Assembly (NCBI RefSeq): GCF_031845305.1
Contig: NZ_JAVREH010000018.1
Coordinates: forward strand, 1-64,000
Origin: Jatrophihabitans_A lederbergiae
GTDB taxonomy: Bacteria; Actinomycetota; Actinomycetes; Mycobacteriales; Jatrophihabitantaceae
DNA: 64,000 nucleotides
Direction of reading: 5' to 3'
A program made the translations under genes and the position numbers. Shown here in pieces: positions 49,530 through 59,876 of this stretch. The notes under the pieces are model-generated. The model saw only the letters and a program-made list of their open reading frames with translations, had not been told where the DNA came from and ran no database searches. Each line of letters starts with the position of its first letter. The first letter of the stretch is position 1.

Positions 49530-50267
49530 TCAGACGTTGTGCATTAGGACGGCTGGGTCACCGGCTCTGATGACGCCAGGATGAGTGACGCCGGCTTGCA
49601 CGCCGAGGATGAGGTTGTGGGCTCGCCCCAGGATCTGCAGCGCGGCAGGTTCGGCTCGAACGCCCACCTGTGGCTGGTCAAGCATCACGCAGCGGGTCAT
49701 GCCGGCTCCGATTCGCAGCATCGCGTGGGCCCCTATCGTGATGCTTGCGCCGGCCCAGTCGTCCTCAAGCCAGGTTGGCTCCGGGCCGGTATCGAGAACG
49801 ATATTGGGGCGCACTCGGCGGTTGTCGACCGTTCCTCCGAGGAGGGCCTCGGTGCTAGCGATCGAGCAGGTGGTAACGAGGTGGACGCTGGCTTCGTCGT
49901 GGTGAGGGATCGTGGTTTCTCGTCGCAGTGTCAGCGGCTGTCCCAGCGCGTGCGTGAGTGCTTGCGACGCGGCCGGGTCATCGACCCGGTAGCGGTCGCC
50001 CTGCGGGCTGATCAGCCATGGCACTCGGTCCTCATCCGCCGCTTCCGAGCGCCACTGCATCAGCCCAGCAACCGGCCGAAAGCGGCGCGTTCGCTTGCCA
50101 CTGCCGATGCCGCTGTCAGGGGTGTAGGCGGCCCACTCGCGATCATGCAACAGGCCTCGAGAACCGAGCGGCGCGGCCGTCACGGCTTGACCAGCGGTGG
50201 ACTTCACTGGATATCGGTATAGGCGGGCGACGGTACCGATCAGCACCGCCCGGCCGGTCACAGACAT
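49530..50267 (-). CDS. MOSC-domain protein
   Basis: A 245-residue protein with an N-terminal MOSC beta-barrel (VARLYRYPVKSTAGQAVTAA) and a MOSC domain (VRPNIVLDTGPEPTWLEDDW; ITIGAHAMLRIGAGMTRCVM). MOSC proteins bind molybdenum cofactor and help reduce or sulphurate substrates; the cysteine in MTRCVM is at the conserved functional position. ATG 50267. There is no molybdenum gene nearby, so it is probably a stand-alone housekeeping-type or cargo gene. A 63-residue leftward frame that ends within its first codons (50258-50449) is too weak to call. Confidence 0.85.
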   Translation of the reverse strand: MSVTGRAVLIGTVARLYRYPVKSTAGQAVTAAPLGSRGLLHDREWAAYTPDSGIGSGKRTRRFRPVAGLMQWRSEAADEDRVPWLISPQGDRYRVDDPAASQALTHALGQPLTLRRETTIPHHDEASVHLVTTCSIASTEALLGGTVDNRRVRPNIVLDTGPEPTWLEDDWAGASITIGAHAMLRIGAGMTRCVMLDQPQVGVRAEPAALQILGRAHNLILGVQAGVTHPGVIRAGDPAVLMHNV

Positions 50268-50445
50268 CTTGTGAGCTGCGCGATGATCACAGGCTTATCC
50301 TGCACGATCGCCTGACAGATCGGCGCAAGCACGCTGCACGTGCCGACGGGCGGTCGGCTGGCGAAGCCACTCATCGCCGGTCCCGCAGTGGGTGAAGCAG
50401 TTTGAGCGCCCGCAGCCACTGTCTCGTCCCTGTCCGTCATGTCGA

Positions 50446-50829
50446 TCATGTTCGGCTACTCGGCCCGCGCCGGTGCGGTCCGAATCGGTCGGAAAAGGGC
50501 TGGCCCAGCAGTATCGCGACGAGTTGGCGTTTCTCGGGCGCGTCCCGCCTGAACTCGTTCGACCGAGTGTTCAGATTCCCGTTGCGGAACTTGACTCCAG
50601 CCAGGAAGCGCCGCATCACCGCCATCTTATGAGTCGGCACTTCATTGTCGAAGTAGCCGTTTCGGAGTATTACGCGGGCGGCGCCAAGCATGTCCTCGGA
50701 CGCGAACAAGTAGCCAAGCGTCGCCGCGTCGTCCTCGCGAAGGGTCAGGATCCGGTAGTTGTCCAAGTCGAGGCGGAGGTCATCCAACGTCGCTTCAACG
50801 ATCGGCAACGGTTCGTGAGCCATACCCAT
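50446..50829 (-). pseudogene. truncated ParB-like N-terminal fragment
   Basis: A 127-residue frame whose first 65 residues (LPIVEATLDDLRLDLDNYRI, then GYLFASEDMLGAARVILRNG) look like the N-terminal nuclease-type domain of ParB/Srx-like proteins, which usually go on for 200 or more residues. After NGYFDNEVPTHK the sequence no longer resembles the family, so the gene is probably cut. Such ParB-like genes are common in defence and mobile regions. Function cannot be claimed. Confidence 0.5.
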
Positions 50830-50880
50830 CCCTCCGCTGAGCGCCGAGCTGCTTTGCCGCCGGCGCCGTAGATGATCTTG

Positions 50881-51265
50881 TCACGTGCGTCTTCGAAATC
50901 GGTCCCTGTACCGCGACCAGCGCTCCGCTAGGGTCGCACGTCCCTGTGCGAGTAAGCCGTCCAGCGCCCGGTAGGTCCGGTTAGCGGCGGCGGACCGACG
51001 CTCCTCGGAAGCGGTGGCGTCTATATAGGCCTGGCTGGTGGTCAGCGAGGCGTGGCCGAGCAACGCCATGATCTCCCTCGCGGAGGCGCCGACGTCGGCC
51101 GGTCGAGTGGCGTAGGTGTGGCGCAGGGCGTGGACGAGGACACCGGGGAGCGGCGGTCCCCGACGCCTGCAGCGCGCAGTGCCATCTCGACGAGGTATTG
51201 GAGTCCGCCGCGCTGCAGTGGTTCGCCGCTGAGGTCGACGAACAGCGCTGCTCGGATCCCGACAC
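50881..51265 (-). pseudogene. tyrosine recombinase C-terminal remnant
   Basis: The leftward reading RAALFVDLSGEPLQRGGLQY continues after a frameshift near 51160 with LVHALRHTYATRPADVGASA and LLGHASLTTSQAYIDATASE. This is the C-terminal catalytic part of a phage/ICE-type integrase with the H-x-x-R, H and final tyrosine positions (RHT, GH, AYI). The first catalytic arginine and the N-terminal half are missing. A former integrase thus sat here, and may mark the end of an old element. Confidence 0.75.
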
Positions 51266-52062
51266 GGGTCCACGGGAAGCGAGCGCGGCGTGTCGCCAGC
51301 ACCCCACAGCGCCGGGCAGCCGACCACCCTCTCGGTCGTTTCGATCGCCTGCTCAACCTCACCGCCGAGCTCGGAAACCGCGAGCAGGACGAAGCCTGCC
51401 AGCCCCAACATCGCCGTGCCTGCGCTACCGTTTCCATCCACCTGGGGCCTCCCCATTTCGTGTCCTAAGCACCACGAATGTTGAGGCCCCAGGCCCACCC
51501 TCAAGCCCAAGCAGCCGACCGTGTCGGCAACCGATCACCACCTTTCAAGACCTCCTGCGGGTTCGGCCAGCAGCGTGTCCTGGCAGACGGTGTCTGCGGA
51601 GGGCGAGGTGGTGCGTGCCGTTTGCTGATGATGCCAACCGACGAGACGCCGCCCGAAGCCTTTGGGTGTCGATCGTGAGCGCGCTCCAGACGATCCGACG
51701 TGGCGGCGGCGCGCGGTATCAACTCTCAGACCGCACTGCACTGCGTGAAACTATTATTACCCGCAGTGCTAGGCCCGCTCGGAGCACGCATCGCGGACCG
51801 GGGCGCGCCCGAACAGTTGCTGTCGCCGTGACGACAGCAACGCACACACATATTTCTCCCCGCGGCCGCCGGTCAGATGCGGTGGGTCGAGCGCTCGCAG
51901 AGGTGTGTGCTGGCGTCGCCGTCGACCGATCCACCTCTCTCGATCGCGCTGGTCGGGCACCGGGCGTCTGTCCGGTTCCTGAGGTTGCAAGGCGGGTGCT
52001 TGACTAGGCCAGGACGTAGGTCAGAAGGAGCTGCAGAGCTCCGCCCGTAGGAGACGAAGCGC
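51266..52062. other. Gene-poor stretch between integrase remnant and DUF262 gene
   Basis: I see no supportable gene in these about 800 bases. The codon bias of the flanking genes is absent. A perfect hairpin GGAGCT-GCAG-AGCTCC lies at 52027-52042 just before the DUF262 gene, and AGGAGA (52049-52054) is its Shine-Dalgarno. It may be worn-out mobile DNA. Confidence 0.5.
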
Positions 52063-52870
52063 ATGAAAGACGCCCAAAAGCCCGATCACGTAAGTCTGGG
52101 GACTCTGATAGGCCACCTAAAGGACGGCCGCTTTGTGATCCCAGACTTTCAACGTGAGTTCGAATGGGACCCTTCGGACGTCAGGGACCTCATGCGGTCG
52201 ATCTTCCTTGACTACTACATCGGCAGTCTGTTGCTGTGGAAGGCGCAACCAAGCAACCTCGCCAGCTTGTCGTGCGAGCCGATCTTCGGTGCCCCGGAGG
52301 GCAGCCCTGAGCACATCGTGCTGGACGGCCAGCAGCGACTGACTGCGATGTACTACGCCTTCGTTGCGCCTGACCTGCCGATGCGGGGTCGATCGAACCG
52401 GTATCTCTTCTACATTCGCGTAGACAAGTTCATGGAAGAGGCCTACGACGAGGCGTTCGCTCACGACTGGAGACGTTCCATGCGCGCCGTGAGCGAGAAC
52501 GAATCGGCCCAGTACCGCCGCCACGTCTTTCCGCTCTCGATCATGGGTAAAGGCGGTTGGTCTCTGGCCAACTGGGCACAGGGTTATGAGAAGTACTGGA
52601 CGGAGGAGAAGGCTCGGGCCACCTCGGACGGCGAGCAGGAAGACGCCGAAGCTGCGGCCGTGCACGCCAGTAACGCCCGGGAGTTTGGTGAGCACCTCCG
52701 AGGCATCACCGAGCAATATCAAGTCTCGTACGTTGAGCTTGACCGGGACCTGCAGCTAGATAAGGTCTGCGACATCTTCACGCAGATCAACAGCAAGGGG
52801 AAGCAGCTCGACGTCTTCGACCTGATCAACGCTCTGATGAAACCTCAGGGACTTCAGCTGAAGCACATGT
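52063..52870 (+). pseudogene. DUF262 (GmrS-like) domain protein, cut by an ISL3 element
   Basis: About 269 residues of a DUF262 protein remain. IPDFQREFEWDPSDVRDLMR is the family hallmark (i..fQR...W), EHIVLDGQQRLTAMYYAFVA is the DGQQR nuclease motif, and CDIFTQINSKGKQLDVFDLI is the third conserved segment (F..iN..G..L...dl). DUF262 with DUF1524 forms GmrSD-type restriction of modified phage DNA. The frame runs into the ISL3 element just after LKHMW, so the C-terminal part is lost. The ATG has a good AGGAGA. It was probably a defence gene. Confidence 0.85.
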
Positions 52871-52875
52871 GGGCG

Positions 52876-54265
52876 CGTCGGTCATCGGGGGAGGGTCGAG
52901 GTCTTCCGATGATGGAGGTTCTCACGCCACCCATCCGGAAGACCTCGACGTGCTCAACGCTACTTTCTCCTGCCCTGATCTGGACAGCTTCTGCCTGCTG
53001 GATCGTCTCGGTCTGTCGGTGACCGGGCAGCAGGTCCAGGACGACCGTGCGGTGCTGGCCTGCCGGGTGCTCGAGCCCGATGACTGGTGCCACGAGTGCG
53101 GCTGCCAGGGCGTCCCCCGCGACACCGTGTTGCGCCAGCTCGCTCACGTTCCCCTGGGTTGGCGGCCGACGATCCTGGTGGTGCGGGTGCGCCGCTACCG
53201 GTGCACCGGTTGCGGGCACGTGTGGCGCCAAGACACGTCCTCGGCAGCGGCGCCGCGGGCGAAGCTGTCGCGGCACGCGGTGCTGTGGGCGCTGAAGTCG
53301 GTCGTGCTCGACCGGCTGTCGATCGCCCGCGTCGCGGCCGGGCTCGGCGCCTCCTGGCACACCGTCAACGACGCGGTCCTGGCCGCCGGCCGGGCGCTGC
53401 TGATCAATGATCCGCACCGCTTGGACGGGGTGCGGGTCATCGGCGTCGATGAACACTGCTGGCGCCATACGCGCCGCGGCGACAAGTACGTCACCGTGAT
53501 CATCGACCTGACGCCGGTCCGCGACGGTGTCGGGCCCTCCCGGCTGCTCGACATGGTCGAAGGCCGCTCTAAACAGGTGTTCAAGGGCTGGCTGCAAGCG
53601 CAGACAGCCCAGTTCCGTAACGGGATCGAGGTCGTCGCGATGGACGGGTTCACCGGCTTCAAGACCGCCGCCAGCGAAGAACTGCCCGACGCGGTCGCGG
53701 TCATGGACCCCTTCCACGTCGTCGCGCTCGCCGGCGACGCCCTCGACCGCTGCCGCCAACGCGTCCAACAAAACACCCGCGGACACCGCGGCCGGATCGG
53801 GGACCCGCTCTACGGCATCCGCCGCGTGCTGCGCACCGGCGCTGACCTGCTCACCGACAAGCAGCGGCAGCGGCTCACCACCGTGTTCGCCGACGGCCAG
53901 CACGTCGAGGTCCAGGCCACCTGGGGCATCTACCAGCGCATCGTGGCCGCCTACCGGCACCCCGACCGTGCCGCCGGGAAGACCGCGCTCACAAAGATCA
54001 TCGACGCCATCAGCAAAGGCGTGCCCGCAGCGCTCAGCGAGCTGACTACCCTCGGCCGGACCCTCACCCGCCGCGCCGTCGACGTGCTGGCCTACTTCGA
54101 CCGGCCCCGCACCAGCAACGGACCCACCGAGGCCATCAACGGCCGCCTCGAACACCTGCGCGGCACCGCCCTCGGCTTCCGCAACCTCACCAACTACATC
54201 GCCAGATCACTGCTCGACACCGGCGGCTTCAGACCCCGAATACACCCTCTTCTGCGATGAGCCGG
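52876..54265 (+). mobile_element. ISL3-family insertion sequence
   Basis: About 1.39 kb. The right end finishes CTGCGATGAGCCGG at 54265, shared with the remnant at 31.1 kb. The left end begins near GGTCATCGGGGGAGGG (52876), an imperfect inverted match to the reverse of the right end (GGCTCATCGCAGAAGAGGG). No 8-bp target duplication is seen, which fits a deletion next to the element. Confidence 0.75.
52950..54260 (+). CDS. ISL3-family transposase
   Basis: A 436-residue DDE transposase from GTG 52950. The N-terminal zinc ribbon has CHECGC and CTGCGHVW. A helix-turn-helix lies near LDRLSIARVAAGLGASWHTV. The catalytic triad is D in VRVIGVDEHCW, D in AVMDPFHVVALAGD and E in NGPTEAINGRLEHLRG. The end GFRNLTNYIARSLLDTGGFR is typical. 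Length matches ISL3 enzymes (about 400-440), so it looks intact. ATG 52869 would lie outside the element's end. Confidence 0.9.
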   Translation: MLNATFSCPDLDSFCLLDRLGLSVTGQQVQDDRAVLACRVLEPDDWCHECGCQGVPRDTVLRQLAHVPLGWRPTILVVRVRRYRCTGCGHVWRQDTSSAAAPRAKLSRHAVLWALKSVVLDRLSIARVAAGLGASWHTVNDAVLAAGRALLINDPHRLDGVRVIGVDEHCWRHTRRGDKYVTVIIDLTPVRDGVGPSRLLDMVEGRSKQVFKGWLQAQTAQFRNGIEVVAMDGFTGFKTAASEELPDAVAVMDPFHVVALAGDALDRCRQRVQQNTRGHRGRIGDPLYGIRRVLRTGADLLTDKQRQRLTTVFADGQHVEVQATWGIYQRIVAAYRHPDRAAGKTALTKIIDAISKGVPAALSELTTLGRTLTRRAVDVLAYFDRPRTSNGPTEAINGRLEHLRGTALGFRNLTNYIARSLLDTGGFRPRIHPLLR

Positions 54266-54556
54266 ATCGACGTCGACCTGACCAGCGTCGTGCGGCTACT
54301 GGAGTACTGCGACCTTCGTGAGTTGCAGGAGATCATTACTTCGAAGACCGCGTGGCCCACCTTCGAAAGTTCTTTCGCGACAAAGGAGAGCCTTAATGGG
54401 CGGTTCGGGCAACTCGCCGAGTTGCGCAACGGCATTCGGCATAGCAGGACCGTCGACGAAGTGACCCGCAAGGATGGCGAGGCGGCGGTTCTTTGGTTCA
54501 ACCAGGTCCTGGCTCAGGTGACCGTCAGCTCGTTACCTGGCAATCGTTCTGCTTGA
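54264..54556 (+). pseudogene. C-terminal gene fragment with HEPN-like motif after the IS
   Basis: Starting at the IS end, the frame gives about 97 residues including VVRLLEYCDLRELQEIITSK and FGQLAELRNGIRHSRTVDEV. RNGIRH has the R-x4-H spacing of HEPN-type RNases/regulators. It may be the tail of the DUF262 gene or of a neighbour removed by the IS. The true start is lost, as the apparent ATG lies inside the IS end. Confidence 0.6.
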
Positions 54557-54591
54557 CCGACCAGTTTCTCACGTAATTCCCCTCGACCAAT

Positions 54592-56543
54592 TCAGCTAGA
54601 CGTGTCGCATACCGGCTCCAAAGGCGTTTCAAGGCGGCCCCGCAAGCCGGTCGCGCGGGCGATCGGCCGGTCGACGCACGCTCGCACAGACTCCGCTGAT
54701 CCAACAACCAGCACGCGCTGTGATGCGCGGGTGACGGCCGTGTATAACGTCTGTCGTGTTGCCAGCGGCGAGCTCGCTAGCGGCAGCACGACGGACACGT
54801 TGCGGAACTGACTGCCCTGGGCCCGGTGGACCGTCATGGCGTGCATCGGCCGAACGTCACCGAGTCGGGCCAGCGGCAGTACGGTCGGCTGTCCGCCCCG
54901 GCGGAACGCTGCAGCGAGTTCTTCACCGTCGTTGTCGCTATTTCGGCGCACGACCACGCCGGTGTCGCCGTTGTACAGGCCGGTCTCATAGTCGTTAGAG
55001 GTCACCAGCAGCGGCTGACCGGCGTAGTGGCCGTCGGTCCGGCCGACCACGTCCAGCTCGGACGCGAGCCACCGCTGCGCGACTTCCGTCCAGTGGCGCA
55101 CCCCTCGCGGGCCGGCGCGGTGCGCGCACAGTAGCCGATGCTGCTCGGAGGCGGTGAGGGCGGCGTCGATATCACCTGCACGGGCAGCGGCTATTACTGC
55201 GCGCTCGTGGCCGGTGACGGCGGCCTCGATTGCTGCGAATGGGTCGGCAGTGATCCGCGCGTCGTCGGCGACCTCGTAGAACTCGATGCTGGCGGCGTCG
55301 CTGTCGCGCAGCAGCTCCAGCGCACCGTCGGCGTCACCGGCGCGGATGAGTGCGGCGAGCTGTGCGATGGGACCGCCAGCGTCGAAACGGTGGACCGTGC
55401 GCAGCAGCCGGACCGACTCTGCCAGCCGTGCACCGTGAGAGTCCGGTCGGGTCTCGGCCGCTAGGTCCTGGACAACGCGGCTGAGGTCGCTACGGAACTG
55501 TTCGGTCACCGGGCCGATGTCCGCAGGGTCGACCAGATCCCCGAGGACTGCACCAGCTTCGACGGACGCGAGCTGGTCGGGGTCGCCTACGAGGACGAGC
55601 CGCGTCGAGGGTGCCAGCGCCTCTAGCAGCCTCGCCATCAATGTCAGAGACACCATCGAGCTCTCGTCCACGATGACGACGTCGTAGGGCAGGTGACTGT
55701 CACGGTTGTGCCGGAAGCGGCTGTTAGAGCCCGGACGCCAGCCAAGCAACCGGTGCAGCGTCGACGCCGGCAGTTGCGCCAGTCCTGCGCGATCGTCGGG
55801 AGACAGCGCTCCGGTAGCGGAATGCACGGCTTCTTCTAGCCGTGCAGCCGCCTTGCCGGTCGGGGCGGCGAGTGCAATTCGGACGCCTGGACTCAGACGG
55901 CGACGCAGGACAGCGATGAGTTGAGCGACAGTCGTAGTTTTGCCAGTGCCGGGGCCTCCTGCGATGACCGCGACCCGTGACAGCGCGGCGACCGCAACCG
56001 CAGCGCGCTGGTCCGCGGAGCCAGCCTCGGGAAACAGCTCGTCCAAATCTCCGCGCAATGCGTCGAGGTCCAGGTCGCCGGGCCGGTCGGCGCTGCGGCG
56101 TAGCAGGTCGGTCGCGACCTGAACTTCTTGACGCCAGTACCGGTCGAGCCATAGCCGGCTACCGACCATTTGCAGCGGGGGCCCGCCAGCGACACCGGTC
56201 ACTAGGGGGCTCGCGGCGACCGCGGTAACCCACGGCTCAAGCTCGGGCCACGGCAGCTCGACCGTCTCGGAGGCGCCGGCTGCGAAGCTATCCGCGGCGC
56301 TGTCGATGTCGGCGTTGTCGGGTCAGCGACGATCTGGGTGGCGACCTCGGCCAGATCGAGCACTACCGACCCGTGCCGTGTCCCGCGGACGGTCAACGCG
56401 GCCGCGAGCAGGACCCGGTCGTCGCTTGCGTTGACCAGCGCACCCAGGCGCATCGCAACGTGGACGTCTGCGGGTGCGAGCACTCCGGCGGTTGAGAAGT
56501 CGGCGAGCAGCCCGACTGCTCGCGCAGCGATGAGTGCGCTCAT
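54592..56543 (-). pseudogene. recD: RecD helicase subunit, frameshifted
   Basis: The RecD subunit (fast 5'-3' helicase) of RecBCD, which repairs double-strand breaks and degrades linear DNA. The N-terminal part (56543 to about 56320) reads ...LDLAEVATQIVADP, then the frame is lost by one missing base in a run of C near 56320; adding one C restores DPDNADIDSAADSFAAG. The rest has Walker A VIAGGPGTGKTTTVAQL, motif II VVIVDESSMVS, ALVGDPDQLASVEAGAVL-type motif III, and MTVHRAQGSQF as motif V. Length is 1952 bases, one short of three-fold. It overlaps the recB end by 4 nt. Confidence 0.85.
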
Positions 56544-59500
56544 GACGACGTTCCTGTCGCGAGCAGGTCAGACAGAGCTGTGACGAGCTTTGCCGGCGGA
56601 TGCCACTGGAAGACGCCTGGGATGGCGCCGTCGTCGCCTGTAACATCCGGCCCAACCATGCCTCGTAGAAACAGGTACAGCACGCCACCGAGGTGCTGAT
56701 TCGGGTCGTAGTGAGGTAGGCGCCACCGCAGAAACCGGTGCAGCGCCACGGCGTACAACAATGCCTGGAGCGGGTAGTGCGCGTGCAGCATCGCCTCGGC
56801 CAGTGCGTCCGGACGGTAGTCCCACGCGGAGATCGGCTCGTCGGGTTCGCCGAGGCGATTGGTCTTGTAGTCGACGATGACGAACCGCTGAGTGTCCCCT
56901 TCGCCGACCCTCAGGACCGCGTCGATGCTGCCGGTGAGATAGCCGCGCAGTAGCCCGTCGGCGACGACTGGGTCCTCCAGCAGTGCCGCGTAGGCGCGCA
57001 TCGGATCTTCGGCACTCAGATATTGCCGCAGCAGGGCCGCGATTTCGCGCAGCGCGGTGACGCCGTTGGGTTGGTCGCCGCCGCGCAGCGGCAGTTCGAA
57101 GTCAAGCTCGGCGAGCCGGTCAGTGACGGCGATGTCGGTGAGAGCGCAATTGTCTGCCAGCGGCCCGAGCGGCGTGGCCAGCGATGGAAGCAGCGCATCG
57201 GTGAGCTCAGCTACGCCGATGCCGCGCATACCTGCCTTGGCAAGTTCAGCGGCAACGTGCCCCGTGATCTCGGCCTGCAGGTCGGACACTCCAGTATCGG
57301 TTGCCTCGAACACCGCGTGCACGAGCGTGCCGAAGGCTGGACCGCCCGGCAGCGCATTCATCGGTGAGACGAACGCACGTAAGGCCTCGCCGCCACCGGC
57401 AAGTGGGGCTGACGTATCCGGCTCGTCGTCCTTCTCTGTCAGTTCGGGTTCGCTGGTGACCGGCGGCGAAGCGTCGTGCACGCCGCTGGTGAGAGCGCTG
57501 TAGGAGGTTCGCCGCCAGTCAATGTCGACGCTTCGCCCGAAGGTGGCGGCGGTGAGCGTTGTCGACTCCTGCGCCGGGGCGCGCCACTGCGTCACCGCTC
57601 CCGGGTGGAATGCGGCGATGGCGAGCTGGTCAGGTGCCGCAAGCTCGAGCATCGTGCGGGCTGCGCGCTCCTCGGGGTACGGCGGCACTTGCTCGGGCAC
57701 TCCGATGGCCGGATCGGCGGTGAACAGCAGCCGGTGCAGCGGCGAGATCTCGGTGTTCTTCTTCGTCGGCGCCCACCAGGCGACTACGCGGGCTTGGGCA
57801 CGAGTAACGGCCACGTAGAGCAGACGCAGCTGCTCGCCACGCGTTTCGGAGAGCGCGGACTGTACGGCCTCGTCGTAGCCGGGGCCGTTACCGCCGACGT
57901 ACCGGATGCGGTGGCCGTGCTCGTCGTGGAACAGCGGCACCGCGTCGGGCCTGTCGTACCGGTCCCACTCGAACGGCACGAGCACGACCGGGAACTCTAG
58001 GCCTTTGCTGGTCCAGACGGTCACGAGCTGGACCGCTGCCGCGTCCGAGTCGAGGCGGCGGCTGCGTTCGATAGTGGAGTCGCTGGCGGACTCGCGAACG
58101 CGCCGGCGCAACCAGTCCAGCAGCGCGGCTAGGCCCAGCTGGCCGGTAGTTGCTTCGGCATGCAGCGCCTCGCTGACGTGTCGCAGGTCGGTCAGTCTGC
58201 GTTCGCCGTCTATCTCGCTGAGCATTCGGCGCGGTAGCTGCTGGTCGCGGCTCACGGCCTCGAACAATGCCGCCACGCCTCGTTCGTCGAAGACGCGCAG
58301 CCAGCGGCGAACACGCAGGCCGAGCGTGTCCAGGTCGGCGGTGTCCAGGTCCGCGGCACTCCAGCCGACGAACGAGGAGATGGCTAGGCGGCGCAGCAGG
58401 TTGCTGCGTTGCGGTTGGGCAATTGCGTCCAGCAGCACGATCCAGTCGTTGCCGGCGATGGTCTTGAAGACGCTGGAGGTCTTGCGCTGGACCGACGGCA
58501 CGCCGGCGCTCAGGAGCGCGTCGTGGAGCAGGTCGATCTGATGGTTGGTGTCGACGACGATCGCTATGTCGCCCGGGCGTAGTGGGCGCGGGCCGACTGT
58601 CGCACGGGCGTCGGCGCGCGGGGTTAGTTCAATGCCAGTGTCCAGAAGCTCTACGACGGTCCGTGCGACGTCGGCCACGACGGCGTCGCGGGCTGGGCCG
58701 ACGGCGGTGGCGGGACCGCACGGCGCGGATTTCGATCGGTGCGCCCGGTAGCGACAGCGAACGTCCTGAGTGCCCGGCGGCGACGGGACGCACCACGATG
58801 CGGTCATCGCCGAGTGCGGCGCCGCGGAAAAGAGCTTCGAGCCCGGCGAGCAGGTCGGGGTCGCTGCGCCAGTTGGTCCCGAGGGTGCGCCGGTGCTCGG
58901 CGACTTCATCCGCGGCTAGGTAGGTGTGCACGTCTGCGCCCCGGAACGCGTAAATGGCCTGCTTGGGGTCACCGATGAGTACCAGCGTCGTGTGGCCGTG
59001 GAAGGCGAAACGCAGGATGTCCCACTGGACCGGGTCGGTGTCCTGAAACTCGTCGACGAGCACGACCTTGTACCGCTGCCTCAGCCGCGCTGCTGCGATC
59101 GCGCCGCTGCCGTCAGCGTCGAGAGTTTTCTGCAGTCGGGTGAGCAGGTCGTCGAACGTCAGCAGGTACCGCTCGCGTTTGCGTCGCTCCACCTCCTCGC
59201 GGACGGCTCGCGCGAACCGGAAGCGAAGGTCTGCTGCGGAGTTCGGTGCGCCGTCGTCCGGTCGCAGTTGTGCGTGGTGGTCGCTCACGACGGCTTTGGC
59301 GAGCTCGATTGCGCTCTTGACGTCCATGGGCGGCGCGTCGGCATTGGGACGTGACCACATGCGCAGGTAGAGGTCTTGGACGACCTCGACGGTGAGGTCG
59401 TCGACGTTGTCGACGAAGGTGATGTTGGTGTCGATGTCGGCTGCTGTGCCGAGGCCGCTGAGAACGCGGCGGCAGAACTCGTGCGTGGTGGCGACTGTTG

Positions 59501-59876
59501 CGGTGTCGAACGAGCCGAGCGCGTGAGCGAGCCGCTGCCAGCGCGCTGGTGCGTCTTCTGCGGCGAGGTGTCGGATGAGAGGGTCCTCGGCTTTGGCCGC
59601 CTGGCTAGGGTCTGCCAGCGCGTCGCGGGCGGACACCAGCCGGCCTCGGACGCGGTCGCGTAGCTCTTGAGTTGCCATTCGACCGAAGGTGACCACGAGC
59701 ATCTCGTCGATCGTGGCGATGCCTTCGGCGACGTAGCGAGTGACGAGCGCGGCGATGGTGTGCGTCTTGCCGGTTCCGGCGCTTGCTTCCAGCACTGTGG
59801 TGCCGGTCGGTAGGGGACCAAGCAGATCGAACTCTTCGTACGCGGCAGTGCGGGCCGCGCTCAAGTCGGTCGTCAT
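56540..59876 (-). pseudogene. recB: RecB helicase-nuclease subunit, frameshifted
   Basis: RecB subunit (3'-5' helicase and nuclease). Walker A is VLEASAGTGKTHTIAALVTR, motif II VVLVDEFQDTDPVQW, motif III LIGDPKQAIYAFRGAD. After GAPIEIRAV near 58720 one extra base shifts the frame; reading resumes with PATAVGPARDAVVADV. The later part has LVTVWTSKGLEFPVVLVPFE (motif V), LLYVAVTRAQARVVAWW (motif VI) and the nuclease site VIVDYKTNRLG. Total 3337 bases, one more than a multiple of three. ATG 59876 overlaps the recC stop (ATGA). If the shift is real, RecBCD is lost. Confidence 0.87.

Noticed and set aside
50258..50449. 63-residue leftward frame before the MOSC gene
   Set aside because: No recognisable domain and weak start context; chance open frames of this length are common in high-GC DNA.
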